From contig CH003350.1 of the NCBI GenBank assembly GCA_000149265.1, forward strand, positions 683,218 through 747,217: a DNA stretch of 64,000 nucleotides, written 5' to 3'. How positions within the stretch are numbered: the first letter of the stretch is position 1; every line of letters starts with the position of its first letter. Shown in pieces: positions 1-11,786 of the stretch. The position numbers and the translations under genes are program-made. This stretch comes from Ciona savignyi. Its lineage: Eukaryota; Chordata; Ascidiacea; Phlebobranchia; Cionidae. Under the pieces are notes generated by a model. That model searched no databases. It was not told where the DNA came from and saw only the letters and a list, made by a program, of their open reading frames with translations.

Positions 1-189
1 AGATGATTTCAAGCTTTATTGACACTTGTAAATCTTGACATGTTACGTTTTGTACACGATTTTACCAGTTGGCTCATTTTCATTAACGAATATTACAAAT
101 AACTCGAGAAAGTCAACCATATGTTTTACTATTCCGATATTTATGGATTCCTTTCGATTTCGAAGGGAAAACATTTTACTGTATTTTAT

Positions 190-1200
190 TCACCGAGTAT
201 GTAGTTTATTATTTCTACAAGCATAAACGCATGAGTACCTGAGGTAACAAACCGACCTTGTTTTACATGTTCATTACACTGTATATTATTTGCTATTGTC
301 ATATATATGTGCACGTAAGATCCATGTTATCTGGTAATCCAGAAAGGTTAACCGGACTTTTGGAAAGACTGTGAAATGTTCCGTTGGGGTATTTACCACA
401 ATTCAGAAAAGAAGCAGATCTTGTCCATATTAGAGGTTTTAAAACTTTCATCCTAATTTCAAAAGGGCTTAAGTCTAAATATTCGTTAGATACCCTTTCC
501 AACAAAAATCGTCATTTAGCGAATTTCCGGTAGTATTTTGTTACTTTGTTATATTTTAAACGGCATTTATTAAAGGATGAATATTCCACCACAAGTGTTT
601 AAAATTAAATCATGTTGTTAATTAAGAGATATAAGAAGCTGAATTCCCAAAAAACTCAATTTCGTTTTTTGGGGGTTTATTGGAATTACCCTGCATTTAT
701 CACCCCAATTTTTTTCGGTTTTCTGCATATATCTAGACTATGTTGTTAAAAAATGACAAAGTTTCATTGCGATCTCATTACCTTATCTGGTAGATGTCGG
801 TGCCACATGCAATGGCTGTCACAATCATGATTCAGGATCAAATTTTTATTTTAGAGTATTTCCCCAGATATTTTTTTCTTTCCTCTAACGGTTAAAGCAG
901 TCTCTAACGCATTAGGTTTTTAACAAATCTGATTAAAATTGGAACAGTCGTTAAGCGCTATGGCCATAAAAGCTAAATTTGTAGAAAAAAATTTGGTTTT
1001 TAACGTTCCAGGAGCGTTCGTTTCATTCAGAAAATCAATATATCAAGTTTGCATTGGTAACTCAGGAACGCATTAGTTTTTGCTTGCAGAATCAAACATT
1101 AGACAATCTGTACAAGAAAAACCAAAAGTGGACCCGATGTTTTCTGCATTTAGAAATATATAGAGGCAGTTAAAACGTGGCTGACACCCTCTAGGATTGT
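190..1200 (+). repeat. Copy of a dispersed modular repeat (family M), left window copy
   Basis: Old, diverged repeat recognised by eye from modules recurring elsewhere in the window. These are a 'gcaagcataaacgcatg' type module near 215-235, a module ending 'ctagactatgttgtt' near 730-750, and a module with 'aatctgattaaaattgg' near 925-965. The same modules occur in the same order at 6833-7800 and 60790-62430. No open frame, TIR or target duplication is visible here, and the outer limits are approximate. Class unknown. Confidence 0.5.
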
Positions 1201-3119
1201 ATTTATGATTGCCTATATGCATATTCTATTTTGGGGGATTTCCTGGGGCAAACTGTGTTATTTTGCTTAAAACCGATTTTTCTTATTTGATACAAATCTT
1301 AAACTTTCTTAGAAATATGAAGTAAATATTCCTTTTTAATCCGGAGATATCTGTGACAACGCCAAATTCCGGAAAATATGGGCATTTTTTTATTTTCTCC
1401 CGAAAGCGGAAATTCCCCTTAAAGTTTTTTGTAAAACTAAAGATCGGAGCAAACCATTACCATGCCAGTTATGAATACTGACAATTTCCGCCAGACTATG
1501 CCATATTCATGCCAATCACCTATTGCGACCGTATATGCCTGTTGCCAGAGTTACGCAAAACATCAAAGTGAAATCATAATGTGTTCACTACGGAATCGAT
1601 GAAAACCCATAGTTTAAACACAGAAGTGAATGGTATATAGGCCTATACAAATAAAGTTGTATAAAGCTCATTCATTGGAATACTTTTTGTAGAAAAGTGT
1701 TTTTCTTTGTCCAAGTCTATCCATCCCCATAAAAAAACAACAAGTATAAATGGGATTCGCGTCTGTTTTATTAAAAATTTACGTGTTTGAAGGTAATGTT
1801 TGTATTACCAGGGCAGATAAAATCCTAATAATTGTTTTGTTATCCATGGTTTCATATAGATTTAACCCCAATCCCATGAATTTCAACCCAGGCATGCTCA
1901 ACAAACCTTAGTTTTAACAGACGTAGCAATTTGAACAGGTGGAATTGATTGAATTCCATGTTCAGCATTTAATATCCATCGAAAAATAGTAAAACTTAAA
2001 ACGAAAATTCACAGCGATTTCTTTATTCTTATTTTTTTCCAGCGGCTCCGCCATTTATTTGGTCCATCCAGACATTACAGCAAAATAGTGCTTTGTAACA
2101 AAGCGATGCTATTCCCAACTGCGTTAAAAGATGGTAGAAACGACTTTCCATCAAAGAAAACCAAGCTTCGGTACAACACTGTACCAAGCAACCGAATATC
2201 TAGAAAACAATGTGCTTTTTGTGTAAGTTACAAAATAAGTTGATCTACACCACCATGCGCTACGGGCTACGCTGTGACTTGTACACTTTGAAACTTCATG
2301 ATGTTTTTCTCAAAGATATTTATATCAGACATATATAACGCATAATCAGGTCATTTCCACCGTAGTGACCGTATGACGTGTTTTACGGGAACAGAAAATA
2401 TAACACCTGACTAAAAATGGTAAATAGTATTGGAAATTTTCACATATTTTTATCTAAATATTTATTTGACATTTTATTACATGTTATATTAATTTAATTA
2501 TTATTAAAACCATATGTTTAGATTTACTACATTATAAAACCAAAACGTCTTACCGCAATATCGAACATAACATTCAGTGCCAACTCAGCGTTATTACGCC
2601 CCCCTCCATCACTCTCGTCAGCCATATTACAAGACTTTAACTAACCGCTGAATTAAACTTCAAACCCATATATACAGTATTTAAAGAAATGCTACCGCAC
2701 AATTATTTTACATCATGTATGATAAAATAAGAGCCTTTGTTTCATCAAATTCATTCTAAATATTATTAATAGTGTATACCAGGAGTTATTTTATGTATAA
2801 TCTTAATTCTTAAAGTTATCTTATAATTTAACATTTCATTAATATGTATCCACGTGTTAAGCACCAAAATTTTTATTCACCTTTAAGTGTACGCTATATG
2901 TTTCTGCATGCAGAAACAATCCAGCGTGGCCTACATAAACAAATAATCCCTCTTGGTTCATCTATTCTAATGCCATGTGTATAATGTTTGTTTTTGCGCT
3001 CAGATACTTTTGGTTTCCGAGTTACCAAAACGTAATATCCATATTTTTTAATAAAACGAACGGGTTGCCTGGTAAATAATCTCTCTTGGTGTAGGCCTAT
3101 CTTATACAAAGTATAAAGT
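1201..3119. other. Intergenic stretch, nothing recognised
   Basis: AT-rich non-coding sequence downstream of the minus-strand fucosyltransferase. A short 'ccggagatat ... gaaattcccc' module near 1340-1425 resembles sequences near 23370-23450 and 34100-34195, so part is repeat-derived. The 71-codon minus-strand open frame at 2894-3109 has no family resemblance and overlaps a repeat-like 'tgcatgcagaaac' stretch. Confidence 0.5.
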
Positions 3120-3125
3120 TTTATT
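3120..3125 (-). promoter_or_regulatory. Polyadenylation signal for the fucosyltransferase gene
   Basis: TTTATT on the plus strand reads AATAAA on the minus strand, about 85 bp past the fucosyltransferase stop codon. It is the nearest canonical signal and lies at a sensible distance. Confidence 0.55.
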
Positions 3126-3210
3126 AAAACAAAAAAGTATTCTCTTTAAAATAAAGTGCGAAAACCTTCCTGTGCACGAAATATGGGTAATCTTGTTCTA
3201 AAGTGTACGT

Positions 3211-5607
3211 TCACAACTTCCATTTTCCCGCCTCCATACAACTCGCCCTCTCGTCGCCAATTAACTTTTGATGTAAAGATTTGACTTGCCATCTTTTTCC
3301 AGTTCTTTTATTTAGTGCTGCATTACACAGCAAAGTAAAGTTGCTGGACACTGGGGCGGAAAAGACTTCCACCTCGGGATGACTGGATTGAATCTGTTCT
3401 TCCATTTCCTCTATCGTCAACGACGGATCTTCACGCCATTTAAAGTACTCTCTATATGCTGTATCATTTGAATCCAGGTAGTTTAAATAATTCACTAGAT
3501 CTGCGGCGGTATTAAACATGTCCGCATGGATAAATGAGTTTTGTGGTGCTACTGCGATTACATCGTCCATATTGGGGCCCCATACGACCGGAACTGCACC
3601 ATACCAAAGAGGCGCTTCCCAAAACTTTTCAGTGATGTAGTCCTTACAACCAATATTGTTTTCAAACGAAAAGTAGAATTTGTATTTGCCTATTTCCGTC
3701 CGCCACAGCTCGGGTTGATAATTTGGCATATTTCGACATTGCTTGAAACAACTGCCACAACTGAAAGGTTTTAAAATAATTAATCTACTGGACAGTAAAA
3801 CGTGATTAACAGGCTGAATAAAATAAAAAAAACAAACGTGTTTAAAACGAATTACAACCTATATTAATTAACCTACAGTCGATTGTTTTTTTTATACTTA
3901 AAAAGTTCAAAATATGATATAACATCAACAATAGGGTAATTTTTTTAGTTTAGGATAAACCTGTCCACTTTAAACCCTGCATTCACCATTTCGTTGTAGT
4001 AATTCATTCTTTCCACAGCCCCTCTCATTTTGTCACAGTTGCTGACAACCCATATCTAAAGAGTGGGTTTTAGATTGAGTCATAATTTAGAACAATGCAA
4101 TGGAAATTAAAATTAGTGACAAATAAAATTATATGTACTCTTACTGCGTACATAATATCACCTGGACACTCAAAACCAATACGAATTGAAAATAAATTTT
4201 AAGGCAAAAATTTTCAGAACTTAATATATAGAGTCTGCAGTCATTTAGCAAACTAAAGCAATGTACCCCCTCCCGCCCATTAACTTAAAAAAAAACAAGA
4301 ACAGGCGTCTGATTATTTAAGTTATGACCATTACGAAATTTGGGTAAAAAGGCTCAGTGGTATTTGACACAGCCACACCCCAAAAACTGCATTAGGTCTT
4401 CGACTTTGATTTTATCAGTATAATCATGCAAACAGGTTGGCGTTTGTGGAAATTAATTCGAAACCAATTTTGTATAGTAAGCCCTATTCTTATTTATCAG
4501 GCTGCAAACAAGCCAACATGGCGTTATTTTACAGAATACCCCAAAGTCAATATGTATATACCATTACCATCGTAAATAAAAATTAAAACATTCACTAAAC
4601 CTGCTATAGGGTCCTAAAATATTTTGTTTTTCGTTGATTGAAAATATTTATTAAGAGAAAAGTGCTGTCTAACATTTCCCAATGCCTGGGCCAGAATTAA
4701 TTTAATGGTTAAACGTAACACACTAACTACCCTTACAGCAAGTTTGGTCTTTTGAGCAATGAGTTCGTCAACAACCCTGGTTCCCTTTTCAACAACATTG
4801 TATACTCCTCTTCTGGTACCATACCCGCTATATAAATCTGAGTTTGTGTGGTACGTCATGGTCATATTGAAGAAGTTGTCAAAAATTGTTAAATTTTTTC
4901 TGTACAAGTGTTTCATTACCCAAGGATTCTCTTTCGTCCAATACACAAACAACTGCGATGGTCTCCTGTTTGAAAAAAACAACGCTAAAGATTATGCTTT
5001 TATTTATTCACACTGATAGCAAAATATATATAGGGGTAAAGTCTATGTTTAATTTGTTAGGTTAAGTGACCTATACACTACACATGACGTAAAAAACGCT
5101 GCTTATAATAGATATAGGTTGATTTCCACCTAAGTATCACTCTTTAATGAATCAATTGAAAACTGCAGTTACATTAAATAAACAATAATTTTCAATACTC
5201 AACACAAATGTAGACGGTATTCTATTTGCCCAATAAGTTGTGCTTTTCAATGGTGACTTGGACATGGACACAATACATCACATGGTAGTTGGTACGACAT
5301 ACCTATAGTGTTTCCAGGGAATGTCAGAATCGCTAATAGCGGTTAGATGAAAAACCACTGCATCCGCTTCTTCAATCCGCTCACGTTTGTAAGTTAACCG
5401 ACATCTTCCGAATGTCGACCCTTCCGATTGACTTGTGAAACTAACCGACCATGGATGATCCCACATTAGAATAGTCCCCGGTGGCCGATTATTGAATATT
5501 GGTTTCAGTATTTTTATTGGCCGGCTACTAAACCAGCCAATACAAGTGAAAACGAATAAGACAACAACCATTATATACCGGATCATCGGTTTTCGTTGTA
5601 TAATCAT
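3211..5607 (-). CDS. Alpha-1,3-fucosyltransferase (GT10 family), 4 exons
   Basis: Transfers fucose from GDP-fucose to GlcNAc-containing glycans in the Golgi. Exons read on the minus strand are 5607-5303, 4965-4737, 4055-3961 and 3760-3211. They join in phase to about 392 residues, close to the usual FUT length. The start gives a short basic tail, then one hydrophobic segment (about residues 11-26): a type II signal anchor. Seen in the protein: WTKENPW; the FNMTMTYHTNSDL stretch matching the family's 'FNWT-SYR-DSD' motif; WVVSNC; and, in exon 4, the GT10 hallmark FENNIGCKDYITEKFWE followed by GAVPVVWG, which binds the donor. Several NxS/T sites are present. GT10 membership is clear; which vertebrate FUT it corresponds to, and its acceptor, cannot be told from sequence. 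An AATAAA signal lies about 85 bp past the stop. No neighbour shares its strand closely, so it looks like an independent gene. Confidence 0.92.
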
Positions 5608-6832
5608 TTCTAATCAAGGTAAAAAATTCTATTTTTGTCTGCAAATAGCGATTGTTGGTAGACAAGTAGATGACAAAACCTTTCCAGTGTAACAAAATCA
5701 GCAGTATAACGGCTCTATAAAGCAGGATATATTATTGCTAAAGGATAATTCCCCTTAAATAAAATGACATAAAGAGCATAGTTTCACCTCTCTAATTGTA
5801 AAAAATGATAAAACAAGGATTTATATAGTCTGACAACTCGTGCTTTAAACTTTACTATGATAAGTAGATTTATTGTGATGGCACTAAATGTATTTTTATT
5901 ACTCATGCCTAAAAATACATAAACAAAACTCGATATTAAACAAGGGATTTAAAAGCAGCTGAACTATCTGCAGTATTTTTTTGTCCCTGGGGCAAATTCT
6001 TCCTGCCGAGTATCACATTACAAACTGTAGGTAGAGGGTAACTATTTAACAAAAGAAAAAACAAATAAAACAAAGTGAAATCAACAGAATTACACTTAGG
6101 TGAAGAAGGCTCAACATAAAGCTGACTTTATTCCGCGGTAACACAGCGGCGATCCACCGTGTATACATTTAACGAGTAGGCTAACAAAGGCTTACTATTT
6201 AACTATTAAAATGCTGGCCCAGATCCACACACTCGTTTGGCAAACAAGGTTGTTTGTATATAAGTTTAAGCACATCTAATAATTAAACAAACACCACTCC
6301 GTCTACGCGCATGCATGTGTGCAAATCCGCAACACATGCCTAATATCAAAATACCATTTATGTACATAAATTTGACGAATTTTTTCGGAGAGTATCAAAT
6401 TGTACTTTTTGAACAACTTCCCAAATAAGCAATTATAAAAACAAAGTTTTCCTCTTACCATTTTTTCTTTTAAACCATGTAACGCCATAGCATTTAAAAT
6501 GTGGATAAAATAAACCAGTACTTCCAGGACAGTAAATTTCCTGTAACTGCTTAAATTAGTTTTGTCTTTATTAATATTAGTCTTTCCAGGAATCTTTATT
6601 TGTTGTATTTTCATGGATTTACGTAATTGCCACGCATCTTGGGGCGTAGCGGAGGAAAGCATTTTTCGTTACTATGCTTTCCCTTTGAATTATCGAAAAA
6701 TGTGAAAAAGAAGCCTATGTGTGAGCACTTTTTTTGCGTATCGCTGATATTTCTGGAAAAGAAAATATTTGCGTTAAATTGAAAGGTTAAAGATCTGTAA
6801 CGCGGATCGGAAACACACAATTTTAAGTAAAA
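5608..6832. other. Intergenic stretch upstream of the fucosyltransferase, nothing recognised
   Basis: AT-rich sequence with no convincing open frame, RNA gene or TIR element. It should include the fucosyltransferase promoter and any 5' non-coding exon, but no TATA box or conserved motif could be assigned with confidence. Confidence 0.5.
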
Positions 6833-7800
6833 ACTAGAGAGTGTCTCAACCACGTGTTTCACCACCAATATTTGTAAAACACCTTTTGTATGCTATATAT
6901 TCATGCAAGCAGGGTCCCTAACCACAGTTTGTATTTTATACACCGAATATATAGTTGGTTTCTGCAAGCATAAACGCATGGGTCCCAGAGGTAACAATTT
7001 TATCCTGTTATCAATGTTCATTACACAATATATGTTATTGTCAGATATGTGCACGTCAGGTTCCAGAAAGTTTTAACCAGACAGCCATAGTTTTGTTTCC
7101 GCAATCATAAACGCATGGGTCCCATAGTTATCAAACCAAACTACTTTTCTATGTGTAGTTAAAAAAGGAGGATAATCGTGCTAGATTTAAAAACATTTTA
7201 CTACAAATGTTTTAAATTTAGTCCTTTTGCCAAGCGCTATTGTGAAATGAAGCTAAATTCCGCCCGGTTGAGTTTTTCATCGCTTCGGAGCATTCCCCTG
7301 GGTTTAGTATATAAATTTATGTTTTTACATATTTGGGTCATGTTGTCTAACAATTCATACCGTTTTAATTAAATTTGACGACTCCTTGTTGGAAATGTAG
7401 GGGCGATACACAATCATGATTTAGCAACAAATCATATGTTTAAGGGTATCTTACAATTTTATTATTTTTTTGTCAATGGTACGACGGAAAGGGCACTAAC
7501 ATTTCAACGAATCTGATCCAAATTGAAGCAGCTGTTCAAGCGCTATGCTCTAAATAAGTATTTTTTTAGAAAAATGACCGTTTTGGGTTTTTGAGTCTAA
7601 GGGAAATCCCCTATAGTTTATTACCCAAAATGTTTATACTGCATACCTAGACCATGTTGTCTAACAAGTGACAAAGTTTAATTGTAATTTCATTACTCTT
7701 CTAGTAGATGTCGAAGCCACAAGCCATGCATGTAAAGCGGTTGACGAAACAAAAAGAAAAAAACGGCATGTGTCCAATTTTTAGAAATGAGACCCATAAT
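6833..7800 (+). repeat. Copy of dispersed modular repeat (family M), middle copy
   Basis: Starts with 'actagagagtgtc ... cacgtgttt', also seen at 22623 and 60790. Two 'cataaacgcatgggtccca' modules follow (6968-6990, 7098-7120). Two 'ttcccctgggtt ... catgttgtctaacaa' modules come next (about 7289-7350 and 7610-7670). Then comes the 'aatctgatccaaattgaagc' module, with a tail resembling 62370-62430. The internal 'tctaacaa' modules are about 320 bp apart, so the element has a loose internal periodicity. No coding capacity seen. Confidence 0.55.
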
Positions 7801-8765
7801 AATCTATGCAGTTTTCCCAGAAAATAAACTATAAGAAAATTAGGAACTCGCTATTATTGTACATACAAAAGATCTGGAAAGTTAAATTATAAAATATTTA
7901 GATAGAGAATCAGTATACCAACTGTAAGGCCTCCTTCTGGTGCGACCTACTTACACTTAAGTCCTTAACACGCGGAACAGTTTAAACACGCTGACTTGTA
8001 CACTCCAAATCTCACTTTGGTTGATTGGTGATTTCTTTATTGACTGGACGTTATGCCTTGAGCGGTTTTCTGTTAGAATGTATTTAAATAAATATACACA
8101 TAACAATTATTATTAAACAGCCAGCTTACCAACTGTTTTTTCGTAGGTCTATAAATTCAGTATGCAAAATATACGGTATCATTACAAGCATCAGTACAAA
8201 AGTAGAGAAAACCACGAGGTTTACGGAATTATAAAAACTATGTCCATTATTACAAAAAAATGAACTCACAATGGTTAACATAGACATTTTGAAAAACATT
8301 ATTTCGGAGACAGATTAGGCTTTACAGATGTTACACCAACAAAAAAGAAAGTCGAATCTACTGAAACTAGTGATCAGTCTGATTTGCGCTCCAATTTAAA
8401 AGAAAGTATTCACATGGTCTATTGAGTTGCATCTTGTAGATGTGTTAGGTTTTGATTTGAAAATGTAAATTCTTCTGAATTGACTTAAAGGAATTTTTTT
8501 CGATGGACCAAAAAATGTCGCCATTTTACAAATTTTCGGCGCTTGTAGAATAATAAAATACACTAAAAATTGACAAACGCGGTCTACACGAAGATGTATA
8601 AACAAGAGTCTCTTGTTTATATATCTTCGGTCTACATACCCCAAGTTACCACAGGAAATCCCTTTAGAGCTAAACAGTTACAACCAACACAAATCGATAG
8701 TGGGTTTCAGTACAAAAAAAACTTTGAGATATTCTACCATGAAGCATTTTCCGGATAACACCCAA
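7801..8765. other. Intergenic stretch, nothing recognised
   Basis: No gene-like open frame with splice context. Short overlapping open frames at 8396-8860 on both strands lack family resemblance and end in the TIR element that starts at 8768. Confidence 0.5.
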
Positions 8766-8767
8766 TA

Positions 8768-9715
8768 GGGGAAGAGTGGGTAAAATGGGCCCTTTAGTTG
8801 CAAATCGGATTTTTTACTGATATAAAGCCCGATGGACTTAAGTTTTTCATGTGGTGTCACCTAATACCAAAGTCTTCACACATAACATGTTAACTTTCTA
8901 ATAATTTTTGTTAAATATATTTTATCAACAAAGAAAAATATTTCGTTAGTGGCCCATTTTAGACAAGGGTGTAGTCTAAAATGGGCCCCGGCCCGTTTTC
9001 GACATTAACATATTGCCAGATAACAGTATCAATATTCGCTTCCCATATAAACAATGTTATTACTTTTATTTTTATGATGTAGTTTTTTTTTTTTAATTTA
9101 ACACTTTGGATTACAGCAATTACTTTTTATTTAATACCCAGTTACTAGTATACTAATGCAATAACACCTTGCTACTTTAGTGGAAGCATAACTATCAATT
9201 CATGTTATTAATAGCATTTAGAAAACCCGTTTAGTTTATTGTGAAACACATAATATGACTAGTAGTGCTTAGTCTAGCCCTTTAGTACTGTTAATGCTAA
9301 TTCTAGCCCCGTTAGTTACCAAATGAACAGGGGGCCCATATTAGACAGGTGCCAACATACGACTTAAAATCTCTATAAAAAAAAATTTAAAAAATAAGTT
9401 TTATTTCTACCAGTAAAAGTAGGTCTAGGCTATATAGTTCTATTTAACTACAGTAAAAGTTATTTTAGTATTTGATCTTTTCTATTATATATTAGCAGAA
9501 AACAAAAATTGCAAATTTAGATTCAGACCTTCTCAAACCTAAATAGCTACAGAAAACATTGAGTTTGGTGATTTCACGCTCAAACTTCGGTTTGGAGATT
9601 CCATAATTTGATATACTGACACTGGTTCTTGCAGCAAATTTTTATTCTTCAAAATATATTGAAAATTGGAGGGGGCCCATTTTACCCACGTGGCCCATTT
9701 TACCCACTCTTCCCC
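8768..9715. mobile_element. Non-autonomous TIR element (948 bp) flanked by TA
   Basis: The ends are perfect 24-bp inverted repeats (8768-8791 and 9692-9715), beginning GGGGAAGAGTGGGTAAAATG. Both ends abut a TA dinucleotide (8766-8767 and 9716-9717), consistent with a TA target duplication as in Tc1/mariner-like elements. The right end repeats the inner part of the terminus once more ('gcccattttaccca', about 9675-9690). Related 'tggcccattttagac' and 'gtctaaaatgggcc' motifs occur inverted near 8952-8996 and again near 9331. No transposase frame is present. Superfamily assignment rests only on the TA flanks and is tentative. Confidence 0.85.
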
Positions 9716-9854
9716 TACTCTTAAACCATTGATCAACCTCACTCAAACCAGTGATCAATCAGATTTAAGACCCCATAATAACAAAATTAAAATTGGTAGA
9801 CATCCAATACCCATTAGCTCAATAATCTTAAATTATAATCTTAATCAGAAAACT

Positions 9855-9960
9855 ATCAAGTTTGGATAGGTAACTCAGGAATCCATTAGTTTCTGTTTGT
9901 AGAATTTATACTAGTAGTGATTAGATAACCAGGGAACCGGTCGTTTATGCATGCAGAAAC
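9855..9960 (+). repeat. Fragment related to family M
   Basis: 'aactcaggaatccattagtttctg' here corresponds to a very similar stretch at 1060-1085 in the left family M copy. The following 'tttatgcatgcagaaac' is a related module. Short and truncated. Confidence 0.4.
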
Positions 9961-10388
9961 ACCGAGCGTATAGTCAAAATGAATTTTATAAATGGTGGTG
10001 GATTAATTGCAAGGGGCAGTTTGATACAGTATGCCTATTCACGCGATCTTTTAAACTGTCAAACCGAGGTGTGTTTTGTTTTAAACATGGGTACGCCGAA
10101 TTCCAGGTAAGCAAAAATGTTACAAGAATGTTACAACTTTTAAGAATGTTGAATTTTATTTTAAGTTACCTTTTTAATACACAGTCAAAACAAAATCAAT
10201 GGTGTTCGTAAGGGAAGTGAGTAACTAATTAAAAGTGCAAGCTGCTCTACGGACATTGAGAAAGGGGCAGTATCACTCCCATTATCAGAGACCAGGAAAC
10301 CCAATATACCTGGTATTAAAATGAATGATTAACAAACTAGCCGCTTTGTTAATTAAAGTTTATTACGAGCTATGCTCCCCGTGTTAGA

Positions 10389-10613
10389 AACTTAAATGAA
10401 ACTCCTTACTGTTTTATTTGTTCCCATTGTTCTGACAGTCACTGCCCCAAATGCGTAGATAGGAGCAAGTTCATAGACCATCAGGACAATATCCCAGAGC
10501 GTTCACGGCAGGAGGTAGCTTTCCGTTTCTGCTATTGGCGTTCAACAGAGTTGCCATTAGAGTTTAGAAATGGACTTGACTTTGATGCCTTTATGGGAAG
10601 TACGCCACATTGA
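10389..10613 (+). CDS. Possible terminal exon of an unrecognised Cys-rich protein, or decayed element
   Basis: An open stretch of 74 codons follows an acceptor-like 'gtgttag' (ending 10387) and ends in TGA. It begins NLNETPYCFICSHCSDSHC, with paired cysteines (CxxC, then CxxC) that could bind zinc, and ends in a hydrophobic/aromatic tail (RFCYWRS ... DFDAFMGS). Two further open stretches lie upstream on the same strand: one ends in a clean donor CAG|GTAAGC at 10109, the other spans about 10240-10316. Their splice phases do not join simply to this exon, so no gene model is offered. No family is recognised. Equally possible is a decayed transposon gene. Confidence 0.3.
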   Translation, partial: NLNETPYCFICSHCSDSHCPKCVDRSKFIDHQDNIPERSRQEVAFRFCYWRSTELPLEFRNGLDFDAFMGSTPH

Positions 10614-11638
10614 CTAAGTTAGCAGGAGTAGCCAACGTCCGTTTGCCTATATATATTAAATGAATGTGCAGACAAATGATTACATGATGAGCAGCATTCA
10701 TGTTTGCCTATCATGTTTAAAAAAACTTTAATATTGTCAGGGCCAATAAATACACCGAAGCTGGCAATGACTTGCTGAAGTAGTGTAAGTAATAAGACAA
10801 TAACAACGCGATATACAAAATTTTAATTTTTGTATACGAAAAAGTATTCTGACCTTACCGATTTCTATTATGAGTCAGAAATACTGTGTTTAATATTAAT
10901 GCATCCAAACTATGATACATATGCTATAGGTTTGCATACAGTAGCAGTAATTTATTTTATACGATTTCAGCTAATTTTTATAACAGGCTAGTTGTTTAAT
11001 TCAACAGTATTGACCATTGCTCCCTTGTAATTAATGGCACATAAGCAGCCATATTATCAAGAAGATTTAAACCAACTATAAAACTGTTTATAACTAATTA
11101 AAGTGATCCATTTATATATATAAAGCTTGAATATATATAAATATTATTAATACCAAAGTGGTTGCCCCCCACAAATCAAAGGTTTTTCGAGTGGTTCATT
11201 TTAATTTCTACATGTTTTACCATTACGATTTTGCTGCGACTGTCTGATACCCAATAGTTTTACAATAACTAATTGTGGAGGTAGACGGAGCGCTAGAGCA
11301 TAAATGGCAATTATCTGAGACCATCTGTTGATATCGGATTGGTTTTCGTTCCTTTGCCTACATATACAGTTAATCAAACCCATTTCCCAAGACCGTTTTA
11401 ACCAATCAAGCAGTTTTTTTTATATATGTTTTACTTTAAACAAATTCACGAGGTTTAAGAGAATAATGAATTAATCCCAGTGAGATTTCAAATAATATAA
11501 CGATTCCTCAGTTTCCACACGTACCGACCAGCAGTGAACACGGAGGTAACAAATCAACGATTTTAATGTTGAAAGTCCAGTAATTGCAAAAAGAAGAATA
11601 CTTCTTGAAAATTTTAACATTTGCTGTTGCTCTCGCCG
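10614..11638. other. Intergenic stretch, nothing recognised
   Basis: Non-coding AT-rich sequence downstream of the glypican gene. No repeats with clear termini seen. Confidence 0.45.
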
Positions 11639-11644
11639 TTTAAT
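11639..11644 (-). promoter_or_regulatory. Likely polyadenylation signal of the glypican gene
   Basis: TTTAAT on the plus strand reads ATTAAA on the minus strand, the commonest variant signal, about 145 bp past the glypican stop. No AATAAA occurs nearer. Confidence 0.4.
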
Positions 11645-11786
11645 GGTAAATCATCGCAGAAAGTAAAATTGGTCGGAAGAAATACAATACAATGCATTTA
11701 CAAATTGAAGAGGCGACCCCTTGCGCCACAAGCTTTGGCGTTCTGCACCACTGAATAGGACTTACACAACAATACTACTGTATCTC

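Noticed and set aside
2894..3109. 71-codon minus-strand open frame downstream of the fucosyltransferase
   Set aside because: No family resemblance, overlaps repeat-like sequence, and lies past the gene's polyadenylation signal.
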